Of a stretch of 64,000 bases of DNA, positions 54,213-62,307 are shown piece after piece. The stretch comes from Flavisolibacter tropicus. GTDB taxonomy: Bacteria; Bacteroidota; Bacteroidia; Chitinophagales; Chitinophagaceae. Both the position numbers and the translations under genes were made by a program. Below the pieces are notes generated by a model that was given only the letters and a program-made list of their open reading frames with translations, did no database searches and had not been told where the DNA came from. Location of the stretch: positions 2,848,001 to 2,912,000 of the forward strand of contig NZ_CP011390.1 of NCBI RefSeq assembly GCF_001644645.1, in the 5' to 3' direction. Positions within the stretch are counted from its first letter, which is position 1; each line of letters opens with the position of its first letter.

Positions 54213-54278
54213 TTATAATTAAAGGCTGGCCAGGAATGTCGAAAACCGACAGAAATCCTGGCCAGCCTTTAATTATAA
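54213..54278 (+). terminator. Long perfect hairpin terminator
   Basis: A 23-bp perfect inverted repeat (54213-54235 with 54256-54278) encloses a second small hairpin (tgtcg/cgaca, 54237-54251). It lies 26 nt past the OmpA gene stop and may also serve the convergent gene. Confidence 0.85.
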
Positions 54279-54396
54279 TAGTAGTTCCATTGTGAGTTAC
54301 TCTTTCACTAATCCCAATTTTTTCCATACAGACTAAGCAAAAAAATATCCGCTCTTGATTGAGCGGATATAGATATTGAAAAGACGTTGTAATTGG

Positions 54397-55479
54397 TTAG
54401 CGACGACCGCTGCTTCTACCATTGCTGGAACCACGGCCGGAACTCTTACTGGTTGTACGGCTAGTAGATGAACTACGTCCACCTTTAGTTGCAGCAGTTT
54501 TGCTAGCAGCCTTGCTAGCAACCTTAGTGGCAGCTTTTTTAGTACGTGTGGCCGTTGCCGTACGCGTTTTGCCAGTGCTGGCGCTGCGACCTGTGCTTTT
54601 TGATGTACTGCGAGATGAGCTAGCTTTACCGGCTGGCGCTGCACTGCCACCTCTGCTACTGGTTTTTGTTGCTGCCTTTGTGCGACCGGCACTGCGGCCT
54701 GAAGTTGAAGATCCAGAGCGTCCGGAGCTGCTAGTTGAACGACTTGTTCTGGATGCATCACGACCAGAAGAAGCACCACCACTTTGGCTATTGCTGGCAG
54801 CCAAAGCTGCGCCGGCACGACTACGAGACGTACCAGGAGCGGCAGTACGACTGCTACTGCGACTTGAAGATGAGGCGCTGCTACGGCTGGAACGACGCCC
54901 ATCACCCATTTCCGCTTCTTTATTAACCTTGCCAACAGCCATGTCTGTTAAGCGATCATCCGCCTCATTCTCTTCGTTCAATGTTTGCTCTAACAACTCA
55001 GCTATTTTATCCAAATTCAACTCACGCGCATAGGCACGTGCTGTGCCATACCCGCAAATTTCATAATGCTCAATCTTTTGCGCGCAAGCAATAATTGCAG
55101 CATCCAAAACAGATGGCTCCATTTCTTCAGCTAACATTTTTTTACTCTCCTTGATGATCCCCTCCATTCCCAAGCATTTTTCCTCTCCGCTATCGGATTC
55201 GTTTTCCTGTGAATGACGTCTCATTAAGCGAGCAAACAAACCGCTATTTTTTCGCTCCTGTATTTCATGATGATCCTGATCCATTAACTCTTTTACTTGA
55301 TCCAGGCGTTTTAATTGCTCTTCGGTAATGCGCAGGTGTCTTTCCAAACCTTGCTTTAATTGTGGATTATTTGCTTTTTCGATCATTTGTGGCATAGCCT
55401 CTATGATCTGTTCTTCCACAGAATAGAGATCTTTAATCTCATGTCTAAGCAGATCTTTTAAATCTGTCATCTTTTCCAT
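54397..55479 (-). CDS. Ferritin-like DUF892 (YciF) protein with Ser/Arg/Lys-rich tail
   Basis: Residues 1 to about 170 of 360 form a DUF892/YciF four-helix ferritin-like domain: LKDLLRHEIKDLYSVEEQIIEAMPQMI, HLRITEEQLKRLDQV, EHYEICGYGTARAYA and EENEADDRLT carry the Glu/His metal ligands. Residues 180-360 are a low-complexity basic tail of Ser, Arg, Thr, Ala, Lys and Gly, histone-H1-like at the end (TKKAATKVASKAA). The tail is one open frame with no break. Stress-related iron binding with DNA association is the likely theme, by analogy with Dps; this is inference. Confidence 0.85.
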   Translation of the reverse strand: MEKMTDLKDLLRHEIKDLYSVEEQIIEAMPQMIEKANNPQLKQGLERHLRITEEQLKRLDQVKELMDQDHHEIQERKNSGLFARLMRRHSQENESDSGEEKCLGMEGIIKESKKMLAEEMEPSVLDAAIIACAQKIEHYEICGYGTARAYARELNLDKIAELLEQTLNEENEADDRLTDMAVGKVNKEAEMGDGRRSSRSSASSSSRSSSRTAAPGTSRSRAGAALAASNSQSGGASSGRDASRTSRSTSSSGRSGSSTSGRSAGRTKAATKTSSRGGSAAPAGKASSSRSTSKSTGRSASTGKTRTATATRTKKAATKVASKAASKTAATKGGRSSSTSRTTSKSSGRGSSNGRSSGRR

Positions 55480-55542
55480 AAAATGTATTTATTCGTTTGC
55501 GAATACTTAAGGAAAAAATTATGCCGTGGTAAGGCATACAAA

Positions 55543-55663
55543 ATTTGAGATTTGAAGTTTGATGTTTGAAATTATCCTGCTAAATATTTGTTTCAAACTT
55601 ATTGACCTAACTTCAAAAGAAGTGACTGCTTCAATATCAAATACCAAACTGCAAATCTCAAAT
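55543..55663. repeat. Gene-less inverted heptad-arm element
   Basis: The left arm 55543-55572 (TTTGAGA/TTTGAAG/TTTGATG units) and right arm 55634-55663 match as inverted repeats at 26 of 30 positions. They enclose 61 nt with no gene. The architecture equals that of the two four-helix-bundle cassettes but without the gene. It fills the space between two minus-strand genes. Confidence 0.75.
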
Positions 55664-55667
55664 CTTC

Positions 55668-56252
55668 CTATTTATTCTCAGTGTGTGTGAACTGCCCTGT
55701 TGTAGCATGTTTTCCTTCACCCAATTCTTCTATCACCTTTTTATTAAATGCTTCCAGGTCTTTGGGACTACGGCTGGTAACTAAACCATTATCCACAACA
55801 ACTTCTTTATCTAACCACAAGGCACCAGCGTTGATCAAATCAGTTTTAATAGAAGGGTAAGATGTCATCTTACGTGAAGAGACCATTCCTGTTTCAATCA
55901 ATAGCTGCGGACCATGGCAGATAGCAAACAAAGGCTTTGCCTGCTCAAGAAAATGTTGTGCAAAAGCCACATATTCTTTTTTACCACGCATCTGGTCTGG
56001 ATTTATAACACCCCCTGGCACTAACAAGCCATCATAATCTTCAGGATTGGCATCCTGCAACGCTTTATCAACGGGTAGTTCTATACTCCAATGATCGTGA
56101 TCCCATGCTTTTACTTTTTCAGGTTGTGCAGAAACAATATGCACAATGACACCAGCATCTTCCAAGGCCTTTTTAGGTACGGTCAGTTCCACTTCTTCAA
56201 AGCCATTTTCAGTAAGGATGGCCACTTTTTTACCTGCTACATCTTTTGCCAT
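55668..56252 (-). CDS. DJ-1/PfpI family protein
   Basis: This 194-residue protein has the PfpI fold: KKVAILTENGFEEVELTVP, DGLLVPGGVINPDQMR, and nucleophile Cys112-His113 in AICHGPQLL with the catalytic Glu at FEEVEL. It resembles the YhbO/PfpI general-stress group (deglycase or protease claims are disputed). The ATG at 56252 (MAKDVAGKK) gives a normal N-terminus; the frame extends 10 codons upstream. It is next to the YciF-like gene, another stress protein. Confidence 0.88.
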   Translation of the reverse strand: MAKDVAGKKVAILTENGFEEVELTVPKKALEDAGVIVHIVSAQPEKVKAWDHDHWSIELPVDKALQDANPEDYDGLLVPGGVINPDQMRGKKEYVAFAQHFLEQAKPLFAICHGPQLLIETGMVSSRKMTSYPSIKTDLINAGALWLDKEVVVDNGLVTSRSPKDLEAFNKKVIEELGEGKHATTGQFTHTENK

Positions 56253-56365
56253 AATTTTTATTTTAACCTTTACCTGCCTCAAAAACTAAACCAGTAGGCA
56301 CATTTGTAAAATCTACTCAACAGTTTCAATTCTTTACTACTTTCATCATTTTTTATAATCACGCC

Positions 56366-57175
56366 ATGAAACGCATTTTACTACTAACTACTCTGCTTGT
56401 AATTATTATTGGCAGCAGTTGCAATCGAAATCCGTACGCATCAACAAACAAGCAGTATAAAAAATCTGCAAAGTCGCTGGCAAAACAACTGCGACAATCC
56501 CCTTCTCAACAGCTTATTGCTACCGCACCTGATTGGGTAGGCACTACTAATTTTAACCTGCGCAAACCCAACCTGGTTATTATACACCACACAGCACAGA
56601 ATAGTTGCGACCAAACGTTGAAGACCTTTACTATGCCTTCAACAAGCGTTAGTGCTCACTACGTCATTTGTAAAGAAGGGATCATTCATCATATGCTAAA
56701 TGATTATCTGCGTGCCTGGCATGGAGGCATTGGAAAATGGGGCGCTATCAATGATATTAATTCTACCTCTATAGGAATTGAAATAGATAATAACGGTATT
56801 GATACTTTCTCTACGGCTCAAATCAACAGTCTTTTAGTTGTGTTGGATTCATTGAAGAAGAGATATTCTATTCCTACAGCCAATTTTATTGGCCATAGTG
56901 ATATAGCTCCTACCCGAAAAGTAGATCCGAACATTAACTTCCCTTGGAAACAGTTAGCGGACAAGGGTTTTGGCTACTGGTGGAGCGACACAACCGGTGT
57001 TACCGTACCCACCTATTTTAACCATATGGAGGCCTTACGCCTTATTGGTTACGATGTAAAAGACAGCAGCGCCACCTTTGGTGCTTTTAACCGTAAATAC
57101 CTGCAACTTGAAAGCAAGGTAATGGCTGAGCCCAGTCGTAAAGTGCTTTATCAACTCTACAAGAAATATTTATAA
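56366..57175 (+). CDS. N-acetylmuramoyl-L-alanine amidase lipoprotein
   Basis: This 269-residue protein has lipobox IGSSC (Cys19), then an amidase_2/PGRP domain cutting the MurNAc-L-Ala bond in peptidoglycan. Zinc ligands are His74 or His75 (VIIHHTA), His177 and Asp187 or a nearby residue in GHSDIAPTRKVDP. AWHGGIGKWG is typical of AmpD-like members. A C-terminal helical part (about 210-269) may bind peptidoglycan. Likely acts in periplasmic wall recycling. Confidence 0.9.
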   Translation: MKRILLLTTLLVIIIGSSCNRNPYASTNKQYKKSAKSLAKQLRQSPSQQLIATAPDWVGTTNFNLRKPNLVIIHHTAQNSCDQTLKTFTMPSTSVSAHYVICKEGIIHHMLNDYLRAWHGGIGKWGAINDINSTSIGIEIDNNGIDTFSTAQINSLLVVLDSLKKRYSIPTANFIGHSDIAPTRKVDPNINFPWKQLADKGFGYWWSDTTGVTVPTYFNHMEALRLIGYDVKDSSATFGAFNRKYLQLESKVMAEPSRKVLYQLYKKYL

Positions 57176-57182
57176 CTGAAGC

Positions 57183-57207
57183 AATCGCCCGCCTATAGCG
57201 GGCGATT
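57183..57207 (+). terminator. Terminator of the amidase gene
   Basis: A 10-bp perfect stem (aatcgcccgc 57183-57192, gcgggcgatt 57198-57207) with a 5-nt loop. The T-run is weak. Confidence 0.75.
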
Positions 57208-57630
57208 CTATTAATGGGGTGTTACGCTTATTGACATTATAAAACCCGTTTCGATAAAATGGAAAGAATTGGCTTTTCTACCCTATTTCTAAGAATTATA
57301 AAGTCCATAGTCGTCTTTTCTTCGGGGCTTCTTCGAGATTGCTTCGAGATTTCTTCGAAGCGACTCGAAGAAGCCCCGAACAAGTCCCGAACAAGGATAC
57401 AGCAAAAGGTAAGGGGAAGGTGAACACTACAACTATAACCTGAGACTTTACTATGCTACAGCTATAGTTTACAGCATAAAAAGTATGGAAAAATGGTAAT
57501 CGATTACCACTGACCATTCTTTCTATGCATGCAGCTTCATCCTTCTACTTGCTCAGGATTAAACTCATCCTTAATGCATTTACTACTTCTACTGGCAGCC
57601 TTTTTGTATTTAATTAGAGCAAAAACAACT
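57208..57630. other. Noncoding gap with a cruciform repeat
   Basis: No gene is seen between the amidase and the small membrane protein. The only structure is the palindrome at 57321-57380 with trailing 'cccgaacaag' words to 57396. Confidence 0.55.
57321..57380. repeat. 60-nt cruciform of 11-mer words
   Basis: A 17-bp perfect inverted repeat (57321-57337 with 57364-57380) with an inner 7-bp pair (gcttcga 57341-57347, tcgaagc 57355-57361). The sequence is built from roughly 11-bp units of type TTCTTCGAGAT. It continues as CCCGAACAAGT words to 57396. Confidence 0.7.
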
Positions 57631-57840
57631 ATGAATGTTAAGCGGCTTTTTGGAGTCATCCTTACTATATTAGGTATTGCTGGGCTAATCTATACAGCTA
57701 TTTTATTTTTAGATGCAGAGGGCACACGGAATCAAATCAAGAATTTGATTGTTTGGGGTATATTGGGTGGTATCTTTTTCTTTACTGGTATTGGATTAGT
57801 AAAAACTACACAAGACGATGCCAGACCGCCTGTACAATAA
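57631..57840 (+). CDS. Small two-segment membrane protein
   Basis: This 69-residue protein (MNVKRLFGVILTILG...) has two hydrophobic segments (about 6-25 and 34-55) linked by a short charged loop. The tail is polar. No family is recognised for certain; it resembles small DUF3185-like membrane proteins. The ATG at 57631 is chosen over an upstream one because the segment before it is not protein-like. Confidence 0.6.
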   Translation: MNVKRLFGVILTILGIAGLIYTAILFLDAEGTRNQIKNLIVWGILGGIFFFTGIGLVKTTQDDARPPVQ

Positions 57841-58052
57841 AGTTTTAGTAGGCAATAAATTTGCGCACATACATACTGTTAGACATAAAATTATTCTTAG
57901 TCGTTTTAGTGCAGAGTTGTAGATACATCTTTTGAATATTTGCAACTCTGCACTATTGCTATTTTACGACAAGTATTTCCCATACTATTACCATTCTTCC
58001 ACAAATCTCATTCGTTTAACCCTATTTACTTCTACTACGCCTTCCTTCGTAA

Positions 58053-58060
58053 TAGTTTTG
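58053..58060 (+). promoter_or_regulatory. -7 promoter element of the outer-membrane receptor gene
   Basis: TAGTTTTG, a full TAnnTTTG match, 20 nt before the ATG at 58080. Confidence 0.65.
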
Positions 58061-58079
58061 CCGCCAAAGGCAGCTAACT

Positions 58080-60548
58080 ATGAGAAAACACCTGCTCGTT
58101 TTGCTGAGCCTCTTTAGTTCTACGCTTTTATTGGCTCAGCATGTAAGTGGACTGATCCATGATGATAGTGGTAAGCCTGTAAGCGGGGCCACTGTTTCTT
58201 TACTACATATTAAAGACTCTTCTACTTTTAAGTTTGCCACCACAAAAGATGATGGCCGGTTTTCTATAATGGCTGACACAGGTAGCTATCTTGTAAATGT
58301 TTCATACATCGGGTTTACGCCCTATTATACATCTTCTATTACAGTAAGTAACAAGGATATTACACTTCCTATTATTACATTAAAAAAAGCAGATGCATCT
58401 ACCCTAAAAGGTGTTACGGTAACTTCTACAAGACCCATGATAGAAGTAAAGGCGGATAAGACGGTGTTGAATGTAGAAGGGACTATTAATGCTGTTGGTA
58501 ATGATGCGTTGGAGTTGCTACGTAAATCTCCAGGTGTAATGGTAGACAAGGACGACAACATATCGCTCAGCGGAAAGAACGGCGTGCAGATCTATATTGA
58601 CGGAAGACCTTCGCCCCTTACTGGCCAAGACCTGGCTAGTTATTTAAAAACCTTACAGTCTTCACAGATTGAAGCTATTGAAATTATAACCAACCCTTCA
58701 TCAAAATATGATGCCGCGGGTAATGCGGGCATCATTAATATTCGCCTTAAGAAAAACAAAAGCTTTGGGACCAATGGTTCTGTGAATGCAGGATGGAACA
58801 TAGGCACCTATGCTAAGTATAACGGCGGTTTGTCGCTCAACCACCGCAATGCCAAGATCAATACATTTGGCAACTTCAATTACTTCCGTGCACGGTATGC
58901 CAACTATATGAACATGTATCGGGAAACGGTAACTGATTCACTTTTCCAACAACATAATGACATGCAGTTTAAAAACAATAGCATTGGCTTTAAGGCAGGC
59001 TTAGATTATTTTCTCAGTAAAAAAAGTACTGTTGGCTTTATAACAAACGGCAACCTCGCTGATCAAAACTTTAGTACCAATGGGAATGCGCTCATTTCTC
59101 ACTTGGCTACTAAGGACATTGACCGCATAATGATTGCTAACAACAACAATGAGATTGACCGCGACAATGTAAATATAAATTTGAATTATCGTTACAATGA
59201 TACCAGCGGCCGAGAGTTAAATGTGGATGCCGATTATGGATGGTATCATATTGTCAACAATCAGCTACAGCCCACTGATATGTATGCGTATGCCACAAAT
59301 ACATTATTAAGTCGTGAATTGCAAAATATGTACACGCCCAGTCGCATTGATATTTACACTATAAAAGCAGACTATGATCAGAACCTATGGAAGGGACGCG
59401 TGGGCTTAGGTGGCAAGCTTTCTTTTGTAAAGAGCGACAATGCTTTTGATCAATATGATATGCTGCACCCTTCTGGCCCATTCACAGAAGGACAAAACAA
59501 CTTTGATTATCGGGAAAATATTAATGCTGGGTATGCAACCTATAACCGGCAAATAAAGAAAGTTACGTTTCAAGTTGGCTTACGCGTTGAAAACACAAAT
59601 GCAGAAGGGCATTCGGCAGGTAAGCGATGGTACTACAATGCAGATGGCACCGGATCTTATAAATACTTTGACTCTCTTACAAAACGCAATTACACCGATG
59701 TTTTTCCTAGTGCATCAATAACCCTTAATCAGAACCCAGACAATCAATTTAGTATTTCGTATAGCCGTCGTATTGATCGACCGGCCTATCAGGATCTAAA
59801 TCCTTTTGAGTTTAGATTAGATAAATATGCGTTTCGGCGTGGCAATACTTTGCTGCAACCACAGTATACCAACATTATTGACATTACCCATGCCTTTAAA
59901 TCGAAGCTAACCACTAAACTTACGTACAGCCATGTGAACGATGTCTTTGCCCAGGTAATAGATGTAGTAGAAACGAATCAATCGCAGAGTTATTTAACAA
60001 AGAAAAACCTGGCGACACAGGATATAGTTGGCTTAAACTTCAGCTACAATCTTAAGTACAAAGCGCTTACTTCCTACATCAATTTAAACACCTACTATTC
60101 TCATTTTAAATCCAACGACGGCCCTACCCGCAACATTGATATAAATGTGTATGCGGCAAATGTGTACGCCCAGAATAGCGTGAAGCTAAGTGAGATATGG
60201 TCTGCGGAATTGAGCGGCTGGTATTCTACACCCTCCCTTTGGCAAGGCACTTTTAAAAGCTGGGCAATGGGTGGATTAGATATAGGCGGACAAGCGAAAC
60301 TGCTAAAAGGGAAAGCCACTATTAAAGCAACGGTAACGGATTTTCTGCATACACTGAAATGGGGTAGCACTAACTCCTATGCTGGTCAGTACTCGCGCAT
60401 GAATGGTGGCTGGGAAAGCCGCCAGTTTCGGCTTAACCTAACCTATCGATTTGGTAGTACTGAAATAAAAGCAGCGCGTCAACGCAATACGGCTTCTGAA
60501 GAAGAAAACAAACGTACACAAGGTGGTGGCGGCAGCCCTAATCAATAA
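58080..60548 (+). CDS. TonB-dependent-receptor-like outer-membrane protein
   Basis: This 822-residue protein has a signal peptide ending at LLLAQ. A carboxypeptidase-regulatory domain follows (20-105, VSGLIHDDSGKPVSGATVSLLH), then a plug (about 120-225, RKSPGVMVDKDDNISLSGKNGVQIYIDGRP) and an OMP_b-brl_3-type barrel (about 375-800). It ends in LTYRFGS plus a polar tail. Substrate unknown; peptides or metals are common for this subgroup. A terminator follows at 60574-60600. Confidence 0.9.
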   Translation: MRKHLLVLLSLFSSTLLLAQHVSGLIHDDSGKPVSGATVSLLHIKDSSTFKFATTKDDGRFSIMADTGSYLVNVSYIGFTPYYTSSITVSNKDITLPIITLKKADASTLKGVTVTSTRPMIEVKADKTVLNVEGTINAVGNDALELLRKSPGVMVDKDDNISLSGKNGVQIYIDGRPSPLTGQDLASYLKTLQSSQIEAIEIITNPSSKYDAAGNAGIINIRLKKNKSFGTNGSVNAGWNIGTYAKYNGGLSLNHRNAKINTFGNFNYFRARYANYMNMYRETVTDSLFQQHNDMQFKNNSIGFKAGLDYFLSKKSTVGFITNGNLADQNFSTNGNALISHLATKDIDRIMIANNNNEIDRDNVNINLNYRYNDTSGRELNVDADYGWYHIVNNQLQPTDMYAYATNTLLSRELQNMYTPSRIDIYTIKADYDQNLWKGRVGLGGKLSFVKSDNAFDQYDMLHPSGPFTEGQNNFDYRENINAGYATYNRQIKKVTFQVGLRVENTNAEGHSAGKRWYYNADGTGSYKYFDSLTKRNYTDVFPSASITLNQNPDNQFSISYSRRIDRPAYQDLNPFEFRLDKYAFRRGNTLLQPQYTNIIDITHAFKSKLTTKLTYSHVNDVFAQVIDVVETNQSQSYLTKKNLATQDIVGLNFSYNLKYKALTSYINLNTYYSHFKSNDGPTRNIDINVYAANVYAQNSVKLSEIWSAELSGWYSTPSLWQGTFKSWAMGGLDIGGQAKLLKGKATIKATVTDFLHTLKWGSTNSYAGQYSRMNGGWESRQFRLNLTYRFGSTEIKAARQRNTASEEENKRTQGGGGSPNQ

Positions 60549-60573
60549 TACTGGCATAAAATTTAAATAGTAG

Positions 60574-60600
60574 AGGAGGGCACAAAAGCCCTCTTTTATT
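60574..60600 (+). terminator. Terminator of the receptor gene
   Basis: A 6-bp core stem gagggc/gccctc (60576-60581, 60588-60593) with a loop acaaaa and a T-rich tail. It ends directly before the next start codon. Confidence 0.75.
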
Positions 60601-60601
60601 T

Positions 60602-61102
60602 ATGAAATGGTGGATATGTAATGCACTGCTGTTTGTAGCATGTAATAATGAATCCTCTAATCAAGCCAATAGCCATAACAATGACAGTACAACGAGTATA
60701 CATGCCGGTGCTATTGACACCGTTGCTCACAGCAGCATTGCCTTACGCGAAGGATGTTATAAAATGGTACTAAAGCGAGATACAGCTACGTTGTCCTTAC
60801 ACTTGCAAGACACCGCAGTAATGGGTAATCTTAACTACCGCTGGGCTGAAAAAGATAACAACACGGGTACTATAAAGGGCTATGTACAAGATAGCCTGCT
60901 GATAGCTGATTATACATTTGAATCAGAAGGCCTGACCTCAGTACGAGAAGTAGTGTTCAAACTAAAAGGCGATACACTTATACAGGGTTTTGGTGAGCTC
61001 GGCGAGCAGAACGGCAAGATGATTTTGACGCAAAAAAACAAATTACAATTTGATACTGGTCAACCCTTTATAAAAGTTGCTTGTACACAGTTATCACAAT
61101 AG
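60602..61102 (+). CDS. Putative lipoprotein, unknown function
   Basis: This 166-residue protein begins MKWWICNALLFVAC, with a short signal sequence and lipobox ending at Cys14. A low-complexity Asn/Ser stretch follows to about 33. The rest is beta-rich with LREGCYKMVLKRDTATLSL, GNLNYRWAEKDNNTG and KGDTLIQGFGELGE, like small calycin-like lipoproteins. The family is not recognised. It starts right after the terminator of the receptor gene. Confidence 0.65.
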   Translation: MKWWICNALLFVACNNESSNQANSHNNDSTTSIHAGAIDTVAHSSIALREGCYKMVLKRDTATLSLHLQDTAVMGNLNYRWAEKDNNTGTIKGYVQDSLLIADYTFESEGLTSVREVVFKLKGDTLIQGFGELGEQNGKMILTQKNKLQFDTGQPFIKVACTQLSQ

Positions 61103-61150
61103 CCGAGTTTAAAACGTAATAGTATTAGCAGGTTGTAGTAATTTTCCAGC

Positions 61151-61837
61151 GTGAGTTTGATACTACATATAGAAACAGCCGTTGAAGGCGCCTCCATTTG
61201 CCTGGCAAAAGACCAGGAGCTGATTGCCTTTAAAGAAAATAAAGACATAAGAGATAGTGCTGCGTGGTTGCATCAAGCCATACACCTCCTTTTGCAAGAA
61301 AACACTACGCCAATACAGCGACTGCAAGCTATAGCTGTTAGCGCTGGCCCCGGCTCATATACGGGCTTGCGGGTAGGCATGGCTACTGCTAAAGGGTTGT
61401 GTTATGCGTTACAAGTACCTCTTATAACACTTGGTACATTAGAAATCATGGCAGCTGCTGCAAAAGAGGTTACTACAGATCTGCTTTGTCCTATGATCGA
61501 TGCACGCCGTATGGAAGTATTTACAGCTGTGTATGATAAAAATGAACAGGTGCTATTACCACCACACAACCGTGTTTTAGATACCACTAGTTTTGCAGAC
61601 ATATTAGAGAATAACAGTATTACATTTTTTGGTAATGGGAGCCAGAAGTGGAAAGAACTGACTGATAACAAGAATGCTCATTTTGCTGCAATTGAATTCT
61701 CAGCAAAAGATATGATTGCAATGGCAGCAGCCAATTATCAGCGGCAAGCTTTTACAGATCTGGCATACAGCGAACCTTTGTATGTAAAAGAATTTTTCAC
61801 TACGCAGATTCCGCAGTCCATCCAGAAAAAATGTTAA
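61151..61837 (+). CDS. tsaB: tRNA threonylcarbamoyladenosine biosynthesis protein TsaB
   Basis: This 228-residue ASKHA-fold partner of TsaD in t6A tRNA modification begins LILHIETAVEGASICL. The conserved AIAVSAGPGSYTGLRVGMATAKGLCYAL and PMIDARRMEVFTAVYD are present. The start is a GTG at 61151. TsaE is encoded at 46779-47240, 14 kb away. It is followed by the ArsR gene with its own promoter. Confidence 0.93.
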   Translation: MSLILHIETAVEGASICLAKDQELIAFKENKDIRDSAAWLHQAIHLLLQENTTPIQRLQAIAVSAGPGSYTGLRVGMATAKGLCYALQVPLITLGTLEIMAAAAKEVTTDLLCPMIDARRMEVFTAVYDKNEQVLLPPHNRVLDTTSFADILENNSITFFGNGSQKWKELTDNKNAHFAAIEFSAKDMIAMAAANYQRQAFTDLAYSEPLYVKEFFTTQIPQSIQKKC

Positions 61838-61874
61838 TTGGAGTATTCTATTATTTCGAGCGAAAGTGAGACTT

Positions 61875-61886
61875 CTACATTTGTAG
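61875..61886 (+). promoter_or_regulatory. Promoter and palindrome upstream of the ArsR gene
   Basis: The palindrome ctacatttgtag contains the -7 element TACATTTG (61876-61883), 23 nt before the ATG. A repressor bound here would cover the promoter, so autoregulation is likely. Confidence 0.55.
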
Positions 61887-61908
61887 TAATTCTAATAAAG
61901 ACGTTACT

Positions 61909-62238
61909 ATGAATACCGCGTTTGTTGAATCGACTCAGTCGGAATTGGACTTAAAAATTGATATTGTCCAGCTTAAAAAAGCAGCCTTGGTGTTAAGAGC
62001 GATCAATCATAAGTTGCGCCAGCAAATCTTAAAATTGATCTGCGACCATGACCGCATGACTGTTACAGAGATCTACGTAAAATTACGTCTGGAGCAATCG
62101 GTGGCTTCTCAACACTTGGCAATTTTACGTAAAGCAGGCTTTGTCAATACGCTGCGTGATGGTAAATTCATTTACTATTCAGTAAGTGCAGAGCGTTTAG
62201 CTGAAGTACATGAGTTTTCCGGCCAGTTGTTAAATTAA
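61909..62238 (+). CDS. ArsR-family transcriptional regulator
   Basis: This 109-residue winged-helix repressor has LRAINHKLRQQILKLICDHD, recognition helix SVASQHLAILRKAGFV and wing DGKFIYYSV. It has a single Cys (Cys45), so neither the ELCVCD metal site nor the two-Cys persulfide switch of BigR/SqrR is complete. It precedes an MBL/rhodanese gene by 69 nt with a separate promoter, as in sulfide-responsive loci. The inducer is unknown. Confidence 0.88.
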   Translation: MNTAFVESTQSELDLKIDIVQLKKAALVLRAINHKLRQQILKLICDHDRMTVTEIYVKLRLEQSVASQHLAILRKAGFVNTLRDGKFIYYSVSAERLAEVHEFSGQLLN

Positions 62239-62266
62239 CTAGTCTATTGACTTTCTATACTACTAA

Positions 62267-62300
62267 ACTTGTGCGCAAGAATGTATTTTTGCCCACAAGT
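62267..62300 (+). promoter_or_regulatory. Promoter with flanking inverted repeat (candidate operator)
   Basis: The -7 element TATTTTTG (62284-62291) lies between acttgtg (62267-62273) and its complement cacaagt (62294-62300). This is a likely binding site for the adjacent ArsR protein. It also fixes the start of the next gene at 62308. Confidence 0.5.
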
Positions 62301-62307
62301 TTTTTTT

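Noticed and set aside
54333..54935. Open frames opposite to and out of phase with the YciF tail
   Set aside because: They are shadows of the low-complexity Ser/Arg/Lys codons. The frame with the DUF892 domain is the real gene.
57296..57517. Minus-strand frame over the cruciform repeat
   Set aside because: Its protein is a translation of the 11-bp repeat words and has no independent support.
61909..62238. Dithiol persulfide sensor of the BigR/SqrR type
   Set aside because: Only one Cys is present, so the known disulfide or tetrasulfide switch cannot form within one chain.
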